Part shown: positions 7,098 through 13,671 of the stretch, one piece after another
Position numbering within the stretch: position 1 is the stretch's first letter
Layout: every line of letters begins with the position of its first letter
Assembly (NCBI GenBank): GCA_944381225.1
Contig: CALWKJ010000001.1
Coordinates: 1-31,819, forward strand
Direction: 5' to 3'
Source: an uncultured Clostridia bacterium
GTDB taxonomy: Bacteria; Bacillota; Clostridia; Christensenellales; UBA1242
Length of the DNA: 31,819 nucleotides
Notes under the pieces: model-generated
Told to the model about the DNA's origin: nothing
Seen by the model: the letters and a program-made list of their open reading frames with translations, nothing else
Databases searched by the model: none
Translations under genes and position numbers: made by a program

Positions 7098-8780
7098 TTA
7101 TTCAAGATTTATGGTTGAACTTTCTTCTGTTTGCTTTTTATTCTCCTCTTTATTTTTTGCATTTTCTGTCTCAATTTCTAATTGGACTTCTACATTTAAC
7201 CCAATGATTTTAATGACTTGCGATAATAGTGCAAGTTTTTGCTCAACTGAGAAATTTGCCAATGCTTGTAAATTATTTTCTGTTAAAATATTGTTTTTTT
7301 GTGGTGATTTTTCTTTTTCAGAATTTACAGAATACTCATCCAATAAAGCAATATGACCTATCTTTTCATAGTCATTATCTCCACTTAAGATATGTTTTAA
7401 ATCTTTTTTCTTAATAACTTCGTCATTTTTGTATGTATAATATTCTTTTGTTGCTACGTCATAATAAACTTCTGGATTTTTAAAATTCATCATTTTTTGC
7501 AGGTCATAGTGGTCGTAATAATCTTGTGGTAAATCTCCGAATATATCTATTATTCCATTTGCATCTGAATATGTTTCTTTTAGATATTTATTTACCTCTT
7601 CTAATGTTAAATCTTTTACTTTATGTAATTGATTATTGTAAAAAACTTCAACGCCCTCTAAATATTTAATCAAATTGTTATACGGGTCTTTATATTTCAA
7701 TCCTGTTTTCCTATCTTCCTCTGATATTTTAATCATTTTCTTGCATGTGTCTAATTGCTCTTGCGTTATACCTTTTTGTGCAACTCTTTTTATTATATTG
7801 CTAAGCACCTTTAATGCTTCATTTACCTTGTTTTTACTGGTTAATATGTTAAAATTATTTAATGTTAAATTGTTTGTCAAAACAATCGGCTTGTAATTTG
7901 CAGAATATACCAACCCTCTTTTTACCCTCAATTCGTTAATTAAAAGCCCAGCAAAGTCATTAAACAAATATGCTTCAATATGCAAAAACAATGTGCTTTC
8001 CCTTTCAATACGCTTTTGCATAAAAGACACGTTTATTTCTACTGTTTTTTGATTTGGGTCTGTTATTAAGGAAACGTAATTCTTTAATGGTTTATATTCG
8101 GTTGTTTTATACTTAATTGCATTTTCTTTTTTGGAAATTGCATCTTTTACAAAATATTTTTCGCACAAGTCTTTTATGTGTTCAAATTCATAATTGCTAA
8201 CTACAGATATCACCATGTTTTCAGAGCAAAAAACCCTTTCTTTGTACTCTAGCAAAACATTTTTATCTATATGTGAAATTGTTTTTTTTGTACCTAATAT
8301 ATTTTCGCCTTTTTTATCTGATTTTTTTATGCGTTTTATGGCGACTTCAAGCCAATCTGGTGGCGATGTTTCATCCTTACTCATTAAAATATCTTCGTTT
8401 ATCGCCATTCTTTCATTATCAATGCTTTTTTTGGTAAACTTATTATTCCTAATTAATTTTCCATATAAATCGAATGTCTGCTCCAAAACCGTGTTAGGTG
8501 CATTGGCATAAAAAGTTATAAGCTTTTGAGATGTGTAAGCGTTGGATATTACATTGTTGTCTTTAAAAATTTTAAACAATTTTTCTGCTTTAATTTCTGG
8601 CAATTCGTTTAATATCATATGCTTCAAAAAATGCGCTGTTCCAGGTATTTTATCTTGAGAAGAACCTCCTATAAAACCAACATGGAATTCTGTTGTGTTT
8701 GTTAAATTGTGTTTAAAGTATACAAGCGTTGCACCATTTTCAAATTTGTAAATTCTGTGATAGCGAGATATTTCTTCCAT
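7098..8780 (-). CDS. M16-family peptidase-like protein with HxxKH in place of HxxEH
   Basis: The 560-residue protein has the inverzincin layout: N-terminal domain with the zinc motif region (GTAHFLKHM, His50 and His54), the distal ligand region NERMAINEDILM (Glu129), and a second domain with ELRVKRGLVYSANY (about 283-296), which matches the Arg/Tyr signature of M16. The general-base Glu is Lys53 (codon AAG at 8624-8622), so peptidase activity is doubtful although the three zinc ligands remain. The last 80 or so residues are a charged, Glu/Lys/Gln-rich tail not usual for M16. There is no signal peptide. The start at 8780 has GGAGG five bases upstream; an earlier in-frame ATG (8795) precedes that site. 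It is a single gene with its own promoter. Possibly a non-catalytic partner of an active M16 encoded elsewhere. Confidence 0.85.
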   Translation of the reverse strand: MEEISRYHRIYKFENGATLVYFKHNLTNTTEFHVGFIGGSSQDKIPGTAHFLKHMILNELPEIKAEKLFKIFKDNNVISNAYTSQKLITFYANAPNTVLEQTFDLYGKLIRNNKFTKKSIDNERMAINEDILMSKDETSPPDWLEVAIKRIKKSDKKGENILGTKKTISHIDKNVLLEYKERVFCSENMVISVVSNYEFEHIKDLCEKYFVKDAISKKENAIKYKTTEYKPLKNYVSLITDPNQKTVEINVSFMQKRIERESTLFLHIEAYLFNDFAGLLINELRVKRGLVYSANYKPIVLTNNLTLNNFNILTSKNKVNEALKVLSNIIKRVAQKGITQEQLDTCKKMIKISEEDRKTGLKYKDPYNNLIKYLEGVEVFYNNQLHKVKDLTLEEVNKYLKETYSDANGIIDIFGDLPQDYYDHYDLQKMMNFKNPEVYYDVATKEYYTYKNDEVIKKKDLKHILSGDNDYEKIGHIALLDEYSVNSEKEKSPQKNNILTENNLQALANFSVEQKLALLSQVIKIIGLNVEVQLEIETENAKNKEENKKQTEESSTINLE

Positions 8781-8803
8781 ATTTCCTCCGTTCATATAGG
8801 CTT

Positions 8804-8832
8804 ATAATAACATACGAAAGGCGTTTTGTCTA
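8804..8832 (-). promoter_or_regulatory. Promoter of the M16-like gene
   Basis: TAGACA (8832-8827), 17-base spacer, TATTAT (8809-8804), giving a start near 8797 and a leader of about 17 bases. It lies between the rpsT terminator and the gene, so the gene is a separate unit. Confidence 0.55.
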
Positions 8833-8842
8833 TACCCAAAAT

Positions 8843-8870
8843 TAAAAAAACACACCACTTTAGGTGTGTT
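8843..8870 (-). terminator. rpsT terminator
   Basis: On the minus strand, ACACACC pairs with GGTGTGT around a short loop and is followed by a run of eight Us (8850-8843). It lies 14 bases past the rpsT stop. Confidence 0.8.
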
Positions 8871-8883
8871 TATTAATATAAAA

Positions 8884-9147
8884 TTATTTTGCTGCTTCTA
8901 ATAACTTATACAGCCTTGCTTGCTTTCTTGATGCACAATTTTTGTGAATGACATTTTTGCTAACTGCTGAATCTAAAACAGAAACAACTTCTTTGAGTAA
9001 TTGCGATGCTTTTTCTAAATCTTTCTCAGCTACGGCTGTTTTATATTTTCTGACAACAGTGTTTATTTGTGATTTTACCATTCTGTTTTCTGCATTTTTC
9101 TTTAAATTAACTTTTACTCTTTTCTTTGCTGATTTAATGTTTGGCAC
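8884..9147 (-). CDS. rpsT: 30S ribosomal protein S20
   Basis: Primary 16S rRNA-binding protein of the small subunit. The 87 residues open with PNIKSAKKRVKV and carry the helical, Lys/Arg-rich S20 pattern (KKNAENRMVKSQINTVVRKY, then the C-terminal IHKNCASRKQARLYKLL). The start is GTG at 9147: this gives the universal (M)PNIKSAKKR beginning, and AAAGGAG lies about eight bases upstream. The ATG 39 bases further upstream (9186) has no ribosome site after it and would add a sequence foreign to the family. It has its own promoter and terminator. Confidence 0.95.
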   Translation of the reverse strand: MPNIKSAKKRVKVNLKKNAENRMVKSQINTVVRKYKTAVAEKDLEKASQLLKEVVSVLDSAVSKNVIHKNCASRKQARLYKLLEAAK

Positions 9148-9176
9148 GATAGTATCTCCTTTATGTAATCTCGTGT

Positions 9177-9205
9177 ATTTTAACACAATTAACTTTTCTT
9201 TGCAA
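9177..9205 (-). promoter_or_regulatory. rpsT promoter
   Basis: TTGCAA (9205-9200), 17-base spacer, TAAAAT (9182-9177). Transcription would start near 9170 with a leader of about 23 bases, so the GTG start at 9147 fits and the ATG at 9186 would be outside the transcript. Confidence 0.65.
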
Positions 9206-9288
9206 GCGTTTATTTTAAAATTTTCAGTTATTTTGCATTTTTTAATTATATTACCAATTTTATTTTTTGCTATTTACAATTAATTGCT

Positions 9289-9316
9289 TTGTTTTTTTTG
9301 TAAATTCGTATATACT
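9289..9316 (+). promoter_or_regulatory. Possible promoter of the secreted beta-rich protein gene
   Basis: A good -10 (TATACT, 9311-9316) is preceded at 16 bases by a weak -35 (TTGTTT, 9289-9294). The start near 9323 leaves a leader of about 22 bases. Confidence 0.4.
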
Positions 9317-9344
9317 AATTTAAAATAAGAAAGTAGAGGTAATT

Positions 9345-9968
9345 ATGAAACATTTTAGATTAACTCTTTCGATTATAATGCTAGCTTTAATCTTAATTTT
9401 GTTTAGTTTTGGTGTTTACGCTATTTTAAGACCAAACACAGGTATAGCCAACAATACTGACTTTATCAGTGGCGATGAAAATGTTTTTGTTAGCGTAGAT
9501 TGTTTGTATAACGGTCCAACCTTAACAACTGCAGATGCTACACCTACAAAATCATACGTAATAAACCAAACCGACCCAGATAGTTACAAAGATGGACCAA
9601 TAACTCTTGACAGTTGGAAACTTGGAAGAACTGATTTTACTTCTACACAAACGGTTATATCGTTAACATTTACAATAAAAAATTTAAACACAAAAAACTC
9701 ACTAAATGTTTCTATGACAAACTTGGCATACGACTTTAATCAAAGATTTACAACTACATATAAACAGGCCCCTTCTGTTGAAGAACTAGAACAAGCCGGA
9801 GCATCTGATTGCGAATCAACTTCAGCCAGTGCAGTTTGCCAAGTGCCAACAATAAATATTTTGCCAGGGCAAAGTTGTTGCATAAAATTAATATATGAAT
9901 TAAAAAATTTCAGCAGTAGTTTCTCATTTGAAAACAATGTGCAAGTTTTGTTTGAAAGCTCATTATAA
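9345..9968 (+). CDS. Anchored or secreted beta-rich protein, unknown function
   Basis: A 207-residue protein. Residues 1-30 are a signal anchor (KHFRLTLSII then about 18 hydrophobic residues) ending VYAILRPNTG. The rest is Thr/Ser/Asn-rich with alternating strand patterns, notably VISLTFTIKNLNTKNSLNVSM, which resembles the strands of TasA/camelysin-like or other immunoglobulin-like sandwiches; this is only a layout similarity. Five Cys lie in the exported part, including an adjacent pair (QSCCIKL). AGAGG lies seven bases before the ATG. It is a single-gene unit, ending at a hairpin shared with holA. Function not recognised. Confidence 0.7.
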   Translation: MKHFRLTLSIIMLALILILFSFGVYAILRPNTGIANNTDFISGDENVFVSVDCLYNGPTLTTADATPTKSYVINQTDPDSYKDGPITLDSWKLGRTDFTSTQTVISLTFTIKNLNTKNSLNVSMTNLAYDFNQRFTTTYKQAPSVEELEQAGASDCESTSASAVCQVPTINILPGQSCCIKLIYELKNFSSSFSFENNVQVLFESSL

Positions 9969-9972
9969 TAAT

Positions 9973-9998
9973 AAAAATCGGTCTAAAGGCCGATTTTT
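9973..9998. terminator. Bidirectional terminator between the beta-rich protein gene and holA
   Basis: AAAAATCGG (9973-9981) pairs with CCGATTTTT (9990-9998) around a TCTAAAGG loop. The holA stop codon (9997-9999) overlaps the end of the stem. Confidence 0.75.
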
Positions 9999-10947
9999 AA
10001 TTACATAATATAAATTCAATAATGTATATTAGGGCATTATCTAAACTCATTTTTCCATTTTTAACAAAATATTCTATCTCAAATAATTCATATAATATTG
10101 ACTTTAATTTAACAGCGCTAAACTTTTTTGCTTGCTGTTGTAATTTTGTAATTGCATATGGTTTCACCATTAAGGCATTTGCAATTTGCAAATCACTTGA
10201 ATTTTTTGATGCAACACAGAAGAACATTCTTTGAAATGTAACTGAAATTAAATTAAATAGTTGTGAATTTTTATCTGGCGTGCCCATCAATTTGCAAAGT
10301 GTTTCTAAACTTAACTGTGTGTCTTTGTTGGCAAGATGTGTTAATAGGTCAAAAATTATAACCTCATCACTTTGTGCAGTTAAATTTGTTACGTCTTGCA
10401 GTAAAATTTCATCTTTATCATTGCTGTAGCAAACTAGTTTTTGCAATTCTAAGTTTATTCTATTTAAATCCTTTGCGCAATATTCAATCAAAGTATCGCT
10501 TGCCTGTTTTGATATTTTTTTCCCATATGACTCACATAAGTTTATTACGAAAGATATAAGCTCGTAGTCGTTTAATTTCATTTCAACTTTTTCTATGTTC
10601 AAAAAATCAAATACTTTGCTGTTTTGCGTGTCAACAAAAATTAATGTTGTCATAGGGTTGGAATTTAAGACATACGCCTGTAACTTTTTTCTATCTGTTT
10701 CAGATATGCTTTTTACATCTTTAACAACACACATTCTTTTGTTTTGAAAAAAACTTAATTGTTCACAACTTTGAATTATTGCATCACTGGAATAATTTTC
10801 ATCATCAAATTTTGTAATGTCATATTGGCTTTTTATTTGTAAAAAATTTGCAATGTGCTCTACACTTTTTTGTGCCAAAAAACTATCTCCCAAAAAAAGA
10901 TAGACGTTTTTATATTCTTTAAGGCTCAAAAATTGTATATAATTCAT
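9997..10947 (-). CDS. holA: DNA polymerase III delta subunit
   Basis: HolA is the clamp-loader subunit that opens the sliding clamp (DnaN, encoded in this window). The 316 residues are of typical length. The N-terminal domain has VYLFLGDSFLAQKSVEHI in place of the degenerate P-loop region, then the strand LIFVDTQNSKVFDFL; the middle has the helical lid (LIEYCAKDLNRINLELQKLVCYS) and the C-terminal part is the all-helical collar domain (LLTHLANKDTQLSLETL to the end). AGGAG lies six bases before the ATG. It follows comEC by 53 bases on the same strand, an arrangement common in Bacillota, where comEC, holA and rpsT cluster; here a plus-strand gene separates holA from rpsT. Confidence 0.88.
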   Translation of the reverse strand: MNYIQFLSLKEYKNVYLFLGDSFLAQKSVEHIANFLQIKSQYDITKFDDENYSSDAIIQSCEQLSFFQNKRMCVVKDVKSISETDRKKLQAYVLNSNPMTTLIFVDTQNSKVFDFLNIEKVEMKLNDYELISFVINLCESYGKKISKQASDTLIEYCAKDLNRINLELQKLVCYSNDKDEILLQDVTNLTAQSDEVIIFDLLTHLANKDTQLSLETLCKLMGTPDKNSQLFNLISVTFQRMFFCVASKNSSDLQIANALMVKPYAITKLQQQAKKFSAVKLKSILYELFEIEYFVKNGKMSLDNALIYIIEFILCN

Positions 10948-10956
10948 TAAATCTCC

Positions 10957-10975
10957 TAAGTGAGTATATCACTTA
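10957..10975 (-). promoter_or_regulatory. Hairpin directly upstream of the holA ribosome site
   Basis: TAAGTGA (10975-10969) and TCACTTA (10963-10957) form a perfect seven-pair stem with a five-base loop in the comEC-holA spacer. The AGGAG of holA overlaps its 3' edge, so the hairpin could influence holA translation or mRNA ends. There is no U run, so it is not a terminator. Confidence 0.5.
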
Positions 10976-11000
10976 TAAAACTTTTTTCAAACATTTTAAA

Positions 11001-12506
11001 TTAAATTACTGATGTTAAAAATGTGCAAAAAAATCCTAACGCCATAATTAAACAAACGCAAATGGTTTTATAATTTTTGTTTAAATTCACATAGTTCGAA
11101 AATGTAAAAATTGAAATATAACTGCTTATTACCAATACATCATTAAAAGCGTATAGTGGCAAATTTGCCCAACTTAAAGAACCAACAAAGTTTGCTAACA
11201 ATGTCACTCCTGCATACATAACTTCTAAAATTTTTAAAAAGAAACTCAAAAATGGTAAAATCATACAAACTGGAACACTTATAAATGTAAGCATAAATGC
11301 AAATTCAAAAAATGGAACGCAAATTAAATTTATTAAAAGCGAAAATACATTGAAATTATTATTATATACAGTTAAAATTGGAATTAAGCCAATTTGGACA
11401 GAGATAACAAGTGAAAGTGAATTTGATATTTTTGGATTTAAATTAAATTTTATTAACTGATTTTTAATTGGTTTTGTCAAGGTGAATATACAAAACACAC
11501 AAGCAAAGCTTAACAAAAAGCCAGCGTCAAAAACATACAATGGTTTAAAAATTAAAATTATAATTGCACACAAGCCCAAACTATTAAGTTTGTCATATTT
11601 TTTACCAACTACAAGCGAAAAATAAAAAATTAAACTCATTATAAGTGCTCTTACTATTGAAGGAGCCCAATCACACAAATATGTAAAAAATAACAATAAT
11701 ATAAATAATAAAAAGAAATTTAACCATTTGTTTGTTTTTAATTTTTTCAAAATATAAGATATAAGCGAAACAATCAAAACAATGTGCATGCCACTAACGG
11801 CTAACAAATGCGCCATGCCACTATCCATATATGCATCATCTATTTCTGGATTTAATGTAGTTTTATCTCCAAACATCACTGTTGTTATTAATCCAGACAT
11901 TTCTTTTGATAAATGTTTTTCCAAAAATTTTGTAAAGTATTGTCTTATTTTTTCATCTAATTTTAAATACCCTTTCCTTACAATGATGTTTTCATAAGTG
12001 GTGTTGCTTTTATATGGAGTGTTATTTTTGTAATAATAACTTTTGTATCCGTCTTGAGTAAAAATTTCAACCTTGTTTAGTTTTCCTTCAAAAAACACTT
12101 CACTGCCCAATTCAATTTCAAACTCTCCACTCACGCTTAAACTTATGTTAAACATCTTTTTGTCGCCGTCTATTTGTATGGAATCAAGAGTTAATATTTT
12201 GTAATTATTTCCATCATAAATTGCACAAACTCTGCCACTTACAAAAACATTGCTTTCGTAATTTTTACCAAAAAACACACTTGTTCCAACAAAAAAGTAA
12301 ACTACTCCAACCAAAAATACAACAATTAGCAAAATAAATCTTTTTATGTTTTTTGTTTTAATAAATAAAATTAACAGACATATAAAACCTGCAAAAACTA
12401 AAACTATATGAGCAAAAGACAAATTAAAAATTTGTCTTGCTAGAATTATTCCAAGCATGAATGATATTGCAGTATAAAAAATAGGCCTAAAATTTATATT
12501 TTTCAC
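11001..12506 (-). CDS. comEC: ComEC-type DNA uptake channel, lacking the metallo-beta-lactamase domain
   Basis: ComEC conducts single-stranded DNA across the membrane in transformation. The 501-residue protein has N-terminal helices (about 5-75), an OB-like extracytoplasmic domain (about 80-165) and the Competence domain with HLLAVSGMHIVLIV (about 231-244) and many helices to the end. Usual Bacillota ComEC proteins are about 750 residues because of a C-terminal metallo-beta-lactamase domain; here the protein stops after its last helix and holA follows in 53 bases, so that domain is absent at this locus. The start is GTG at 12506 with no ribosome site; the ATG at 12508 is followed at once by TGA. 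A promoter predicted to start transcription at 12506 suggests a leaderless message. Confidence 0.85.
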   Translation of the reverse strand: MKNINFRPIFYTAISFMLGIILARQIFNLSFAHIVLVFAGFICLLILFIKTKNIKRFILLIVVFLVGVVYFFVGTSVFFGKNYESNVFVSGRVCAIYDGNNYKILTLDSIQIDGDKKMFNISLSVSGEFEIELGSEVFFEGKLNKVEIFTQDGYKSYYYKNNTPYKSNTTYENIIVRKGYLKLDEKIRQYFTKFLEKHLSKEMSGLITTVMFGDKTTLNPEIDDAYMDSGMAHLLAVSGMHIVLIVSLISYILKKLKTNKWLNFFLLFILLLFFTYLCDWAPSIVRALIMSLIFYFSLVVGKKYDKLNSLGLCAIIILIFKPLYVFDAGFLLSFACVFCIFTLTKPIKNQLIKFNLNPKISNSLSLVISVQIGLIPILTVYNNNFNVFSLLINLICVPFFEFAFMLTFISVPVCMILPFLSFFLKILEVMYAGVTLLANFVGSLSWANLPLYAFNDVLVISSYISIFTFSNYVNLNKNYKTICVCLIMALGFFCTFLTSVI

Positions 12507-12512
12507 ATAGTC

Positions 12513-12541
12513 ATTAAATCACAAAAAATTTTGTAATTCAA
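12513..12541 (-). promoter_or_regulatory. comEC promoter, start coinciding with the GTG codon
   Basis: TTGAAT (12541-12536), 17-base spacer, TTTAAT (12518-12513). Seven bases on from the -10 is position 12506, the first base of the comEC GTG codon. Confidence 0.5.
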
Positions 12542-12611
12542 CAAAATTTTTAATGTTTTTATATCATTTTTTTATAAAAAATTCTGTTGCCTAAATATTT
12601 TAATTTAAAAC

Positions 12612-12640
12612 TTGCAAATTGTTTATGCGTTTGATATAAT
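12612..12640 (+). promoter_or_regulatory. tRNA-Glu promoter
   Basis: TTGCAA (12612-12617), 17-base spacer, TATAAT (12635-12640) with TGA in front as an extended -10. This is the strongest promoter in the window; transcription would begin about three bases before the mature tRNA. Confidence 0.8.
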
Positions 12641-12649
12641 ACTAACGAA

Positions 12650-12724
12650 GGCCTTATGGTCAAGAGGTTAAGACGCCGCCCTCTCAAGGCGGAATCACGA
12701 GTTCGATTCTCGTTAAGGCTACCA
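12650..12724 (+). tRNA. tRNA-Glu, anticodon CTC, CCA encoded
   Basis: The 75 bases fold as a cloverleaf: acceptor GGCCTTA with TAAGGCT (a G-U pair at 1-72), D arm with AAGAGGTTAAGA, anticodon stem CCGCC/GGCGG with loop CTCTCAA (anticodon CTC at 12683-12685), variable loop AATCA, T arm ACGAG-TTCGATT-CTCGT, discriminator A and encoded CCA. The layout closely follows the Bacillus tRNA-Glu. CTC reads GAG codons, rare in this AT-rich genome, so a TTC isoacceptor must exist elsewhere. It has its own strong promoter and terminator. Confidence 0.95.
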
Positions 12725-12726
12725 AT

Positions 12727-12761
12727 AAAAATCACTTGCAAGTTATGCAAGTGATTTTTTT
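12727..12761. terminator. tRNA-Glu terminator, probably bidirectional
   Basis: AAAAATCACTTGCA (12727-12740) pairs perfectly with its complement (12746-12759) around AGTTA, followed by Ts. It can also serve the minus-strand gene ending at 12768. Confidence 0.85.
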
Positions 12762-12767
12762 GTTTAT

Positions 12768-13436
12768 TTATTTTTTTAATTCTTCAAGTTCTGTTTTTAA
12801 TTTTTGATTTTCTGCTTTTAATGCTTCATATTCTGTTTTTAAAATTTTTACGTATAATTTGTCATCTATAAAGTTTGTTTGACTTTCCTTTTTTGAACTT
12901 AAAATCCATAAGGCTATTAACAATCCAACTGCAACAACACAAATCACGCTAAAGATTTCGGTCATGGCATCAATTTTAAATAAATCATACCCTCCTATAA
13001 GTAAAGACAACAAGATTTCCAACACAAACAATATAATATAACATATAATTTGCAAAGGCAAAATGCGCTTTTCAAGTTTTGTGCAAAGCGAAATTACAAT
13101 CATAAAAAACGTACTAAACAATGCAATTATAGCAGTTATGGTATTAAAAGCATTATTATTGTCTAAAAGTGGCGAACAAAATATTATTAAAGCAAATAAT
13201 ATAGATACTGTTAAACATGAAATGCTAATAATAGCCAAAAGTTTGTTTCTTTTTAATACACTTAATTCATTAACCATAAAGCCACAGCCTACACACAAAG
13301 TTGCAAATATTAACAAAAACCTAAATGGTACGCCTTTAAATACCTCTAGCCCAAAAATACCAAGAATAAAAAACAAACATGTTATGCCCAATGAAACAAG
13401 CGAAGAAATTAAAAGTGCTTTTTTAATTTTTATCAT
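12768..13436 (-). CDS. Six-helix membrane protein with a C-terminal coiled coil
   Basis: I do not recognise this 222-residue protein. It has about six hydrophobic helices (around residues 8-27, 35-55, 63-83, 92-115, 126-147 and 156-175). A cytoplasmic tail follows, ending in a leucine-zipper-like coiled coil (YEALKAENQKLKTELEELKK, with Leu spaced in heptads), of the kind used for dimerisation. The frame is open further upstream to 13511, but GGAGGAG ends four bases before the ATG at 13436 and the hydrophobic core begins just after it, so this start is chosen. It is a single gene; no strong promoter was identified. Confidence 0.75.
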   Translation of the reverse strand: MIKIKKALLISSLVSLGITCLFFILGIFGLEVFKGVPFRFLLIFATLCVGCGFMVNELSVLKRNKLLAIISISCLTVSILFALIIFCSPLLDNNNAFNTITAIIALFSTFFMIVISLCTKLEKRILPLQIICYIILFVLEILLSLLIGGYDLFKIDAMTEIFSVICVVAVGLLIALWILSSKKESQTNFIDDKLYVKILKTEYEALKAENQKLKTELEELKK

Positions 13437-13646
13437 ATACTCCTCCAAAATTAAGGTAACACTTTTAAACACTTTTGACAAACAATGATTGTAATTTTTT
13501 AGTAAACTCATTCACTTTCTGTTGTTTTATTGATATTATTATCGGTCGCTACATTTTGATTACTTGGTAAATTCATTTTTAAAAAATTATGGATTTTGTG
13601 AATTTATTTCAAAAAAACAGCGTTTTGCTTTTTGAGTATGAAATAT
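13437..13646. other. Intergenic stretch upstream of the six-helix membrane protein
   Basis: No convincing gene. On the minus strand a 22-codon frame (ATG at 13577) ends in a TGA overlapping another ATG (13511) that reads in frame into the membrane protein gene, but neither ATG has a ribosome site. This may be untranslated leader or a worn remnant. The right end runs into the terminator of the next gene. Confidence 0.4.
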
Positions 13647-13671
13647 AAAAACACGAAGATTTTCGTGTTTT
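13647..13671. terminator. Terminator of the coiled-coil/beta-rich gene
   Basis: AACACGAA and TTCGTGTT pair around a short loop, with A and T runs on either side, directly after the minus-strand stop codon at 13672-13674. Confidence 0.75.

Noticed and set aside
7036..7356. 106-codon plus-strand open frame at the 3' end of the M16-like gene
   Set aside because: It is antisense to the charged tail, made of Phe/Ser-rich sequence typical of shadows of Glu/Lys codons, with no ribosome site.
12559..12750. 63-codon minus-strand open frame across the tRNA
   Set aside because: It is the reverse reading of tRNA-Glu and its terminator, a well-known artefact; it has no ribosome site.
13063..13488. 141-codon plus-strand open frame antisense to the six-helix membrane protein
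   Set aside because: The opposite strand has a good ribosome site and a clear membrane protein; the antisense frame is a by-product of AT-rich coding sequence.
13500..13577. 22-codon minus-strand frame ending in an ATGA overlap
   Set aside because: It has no ribosome site and the downstream ATG it would couple to is not the likely start; noted only as a possible remnant.
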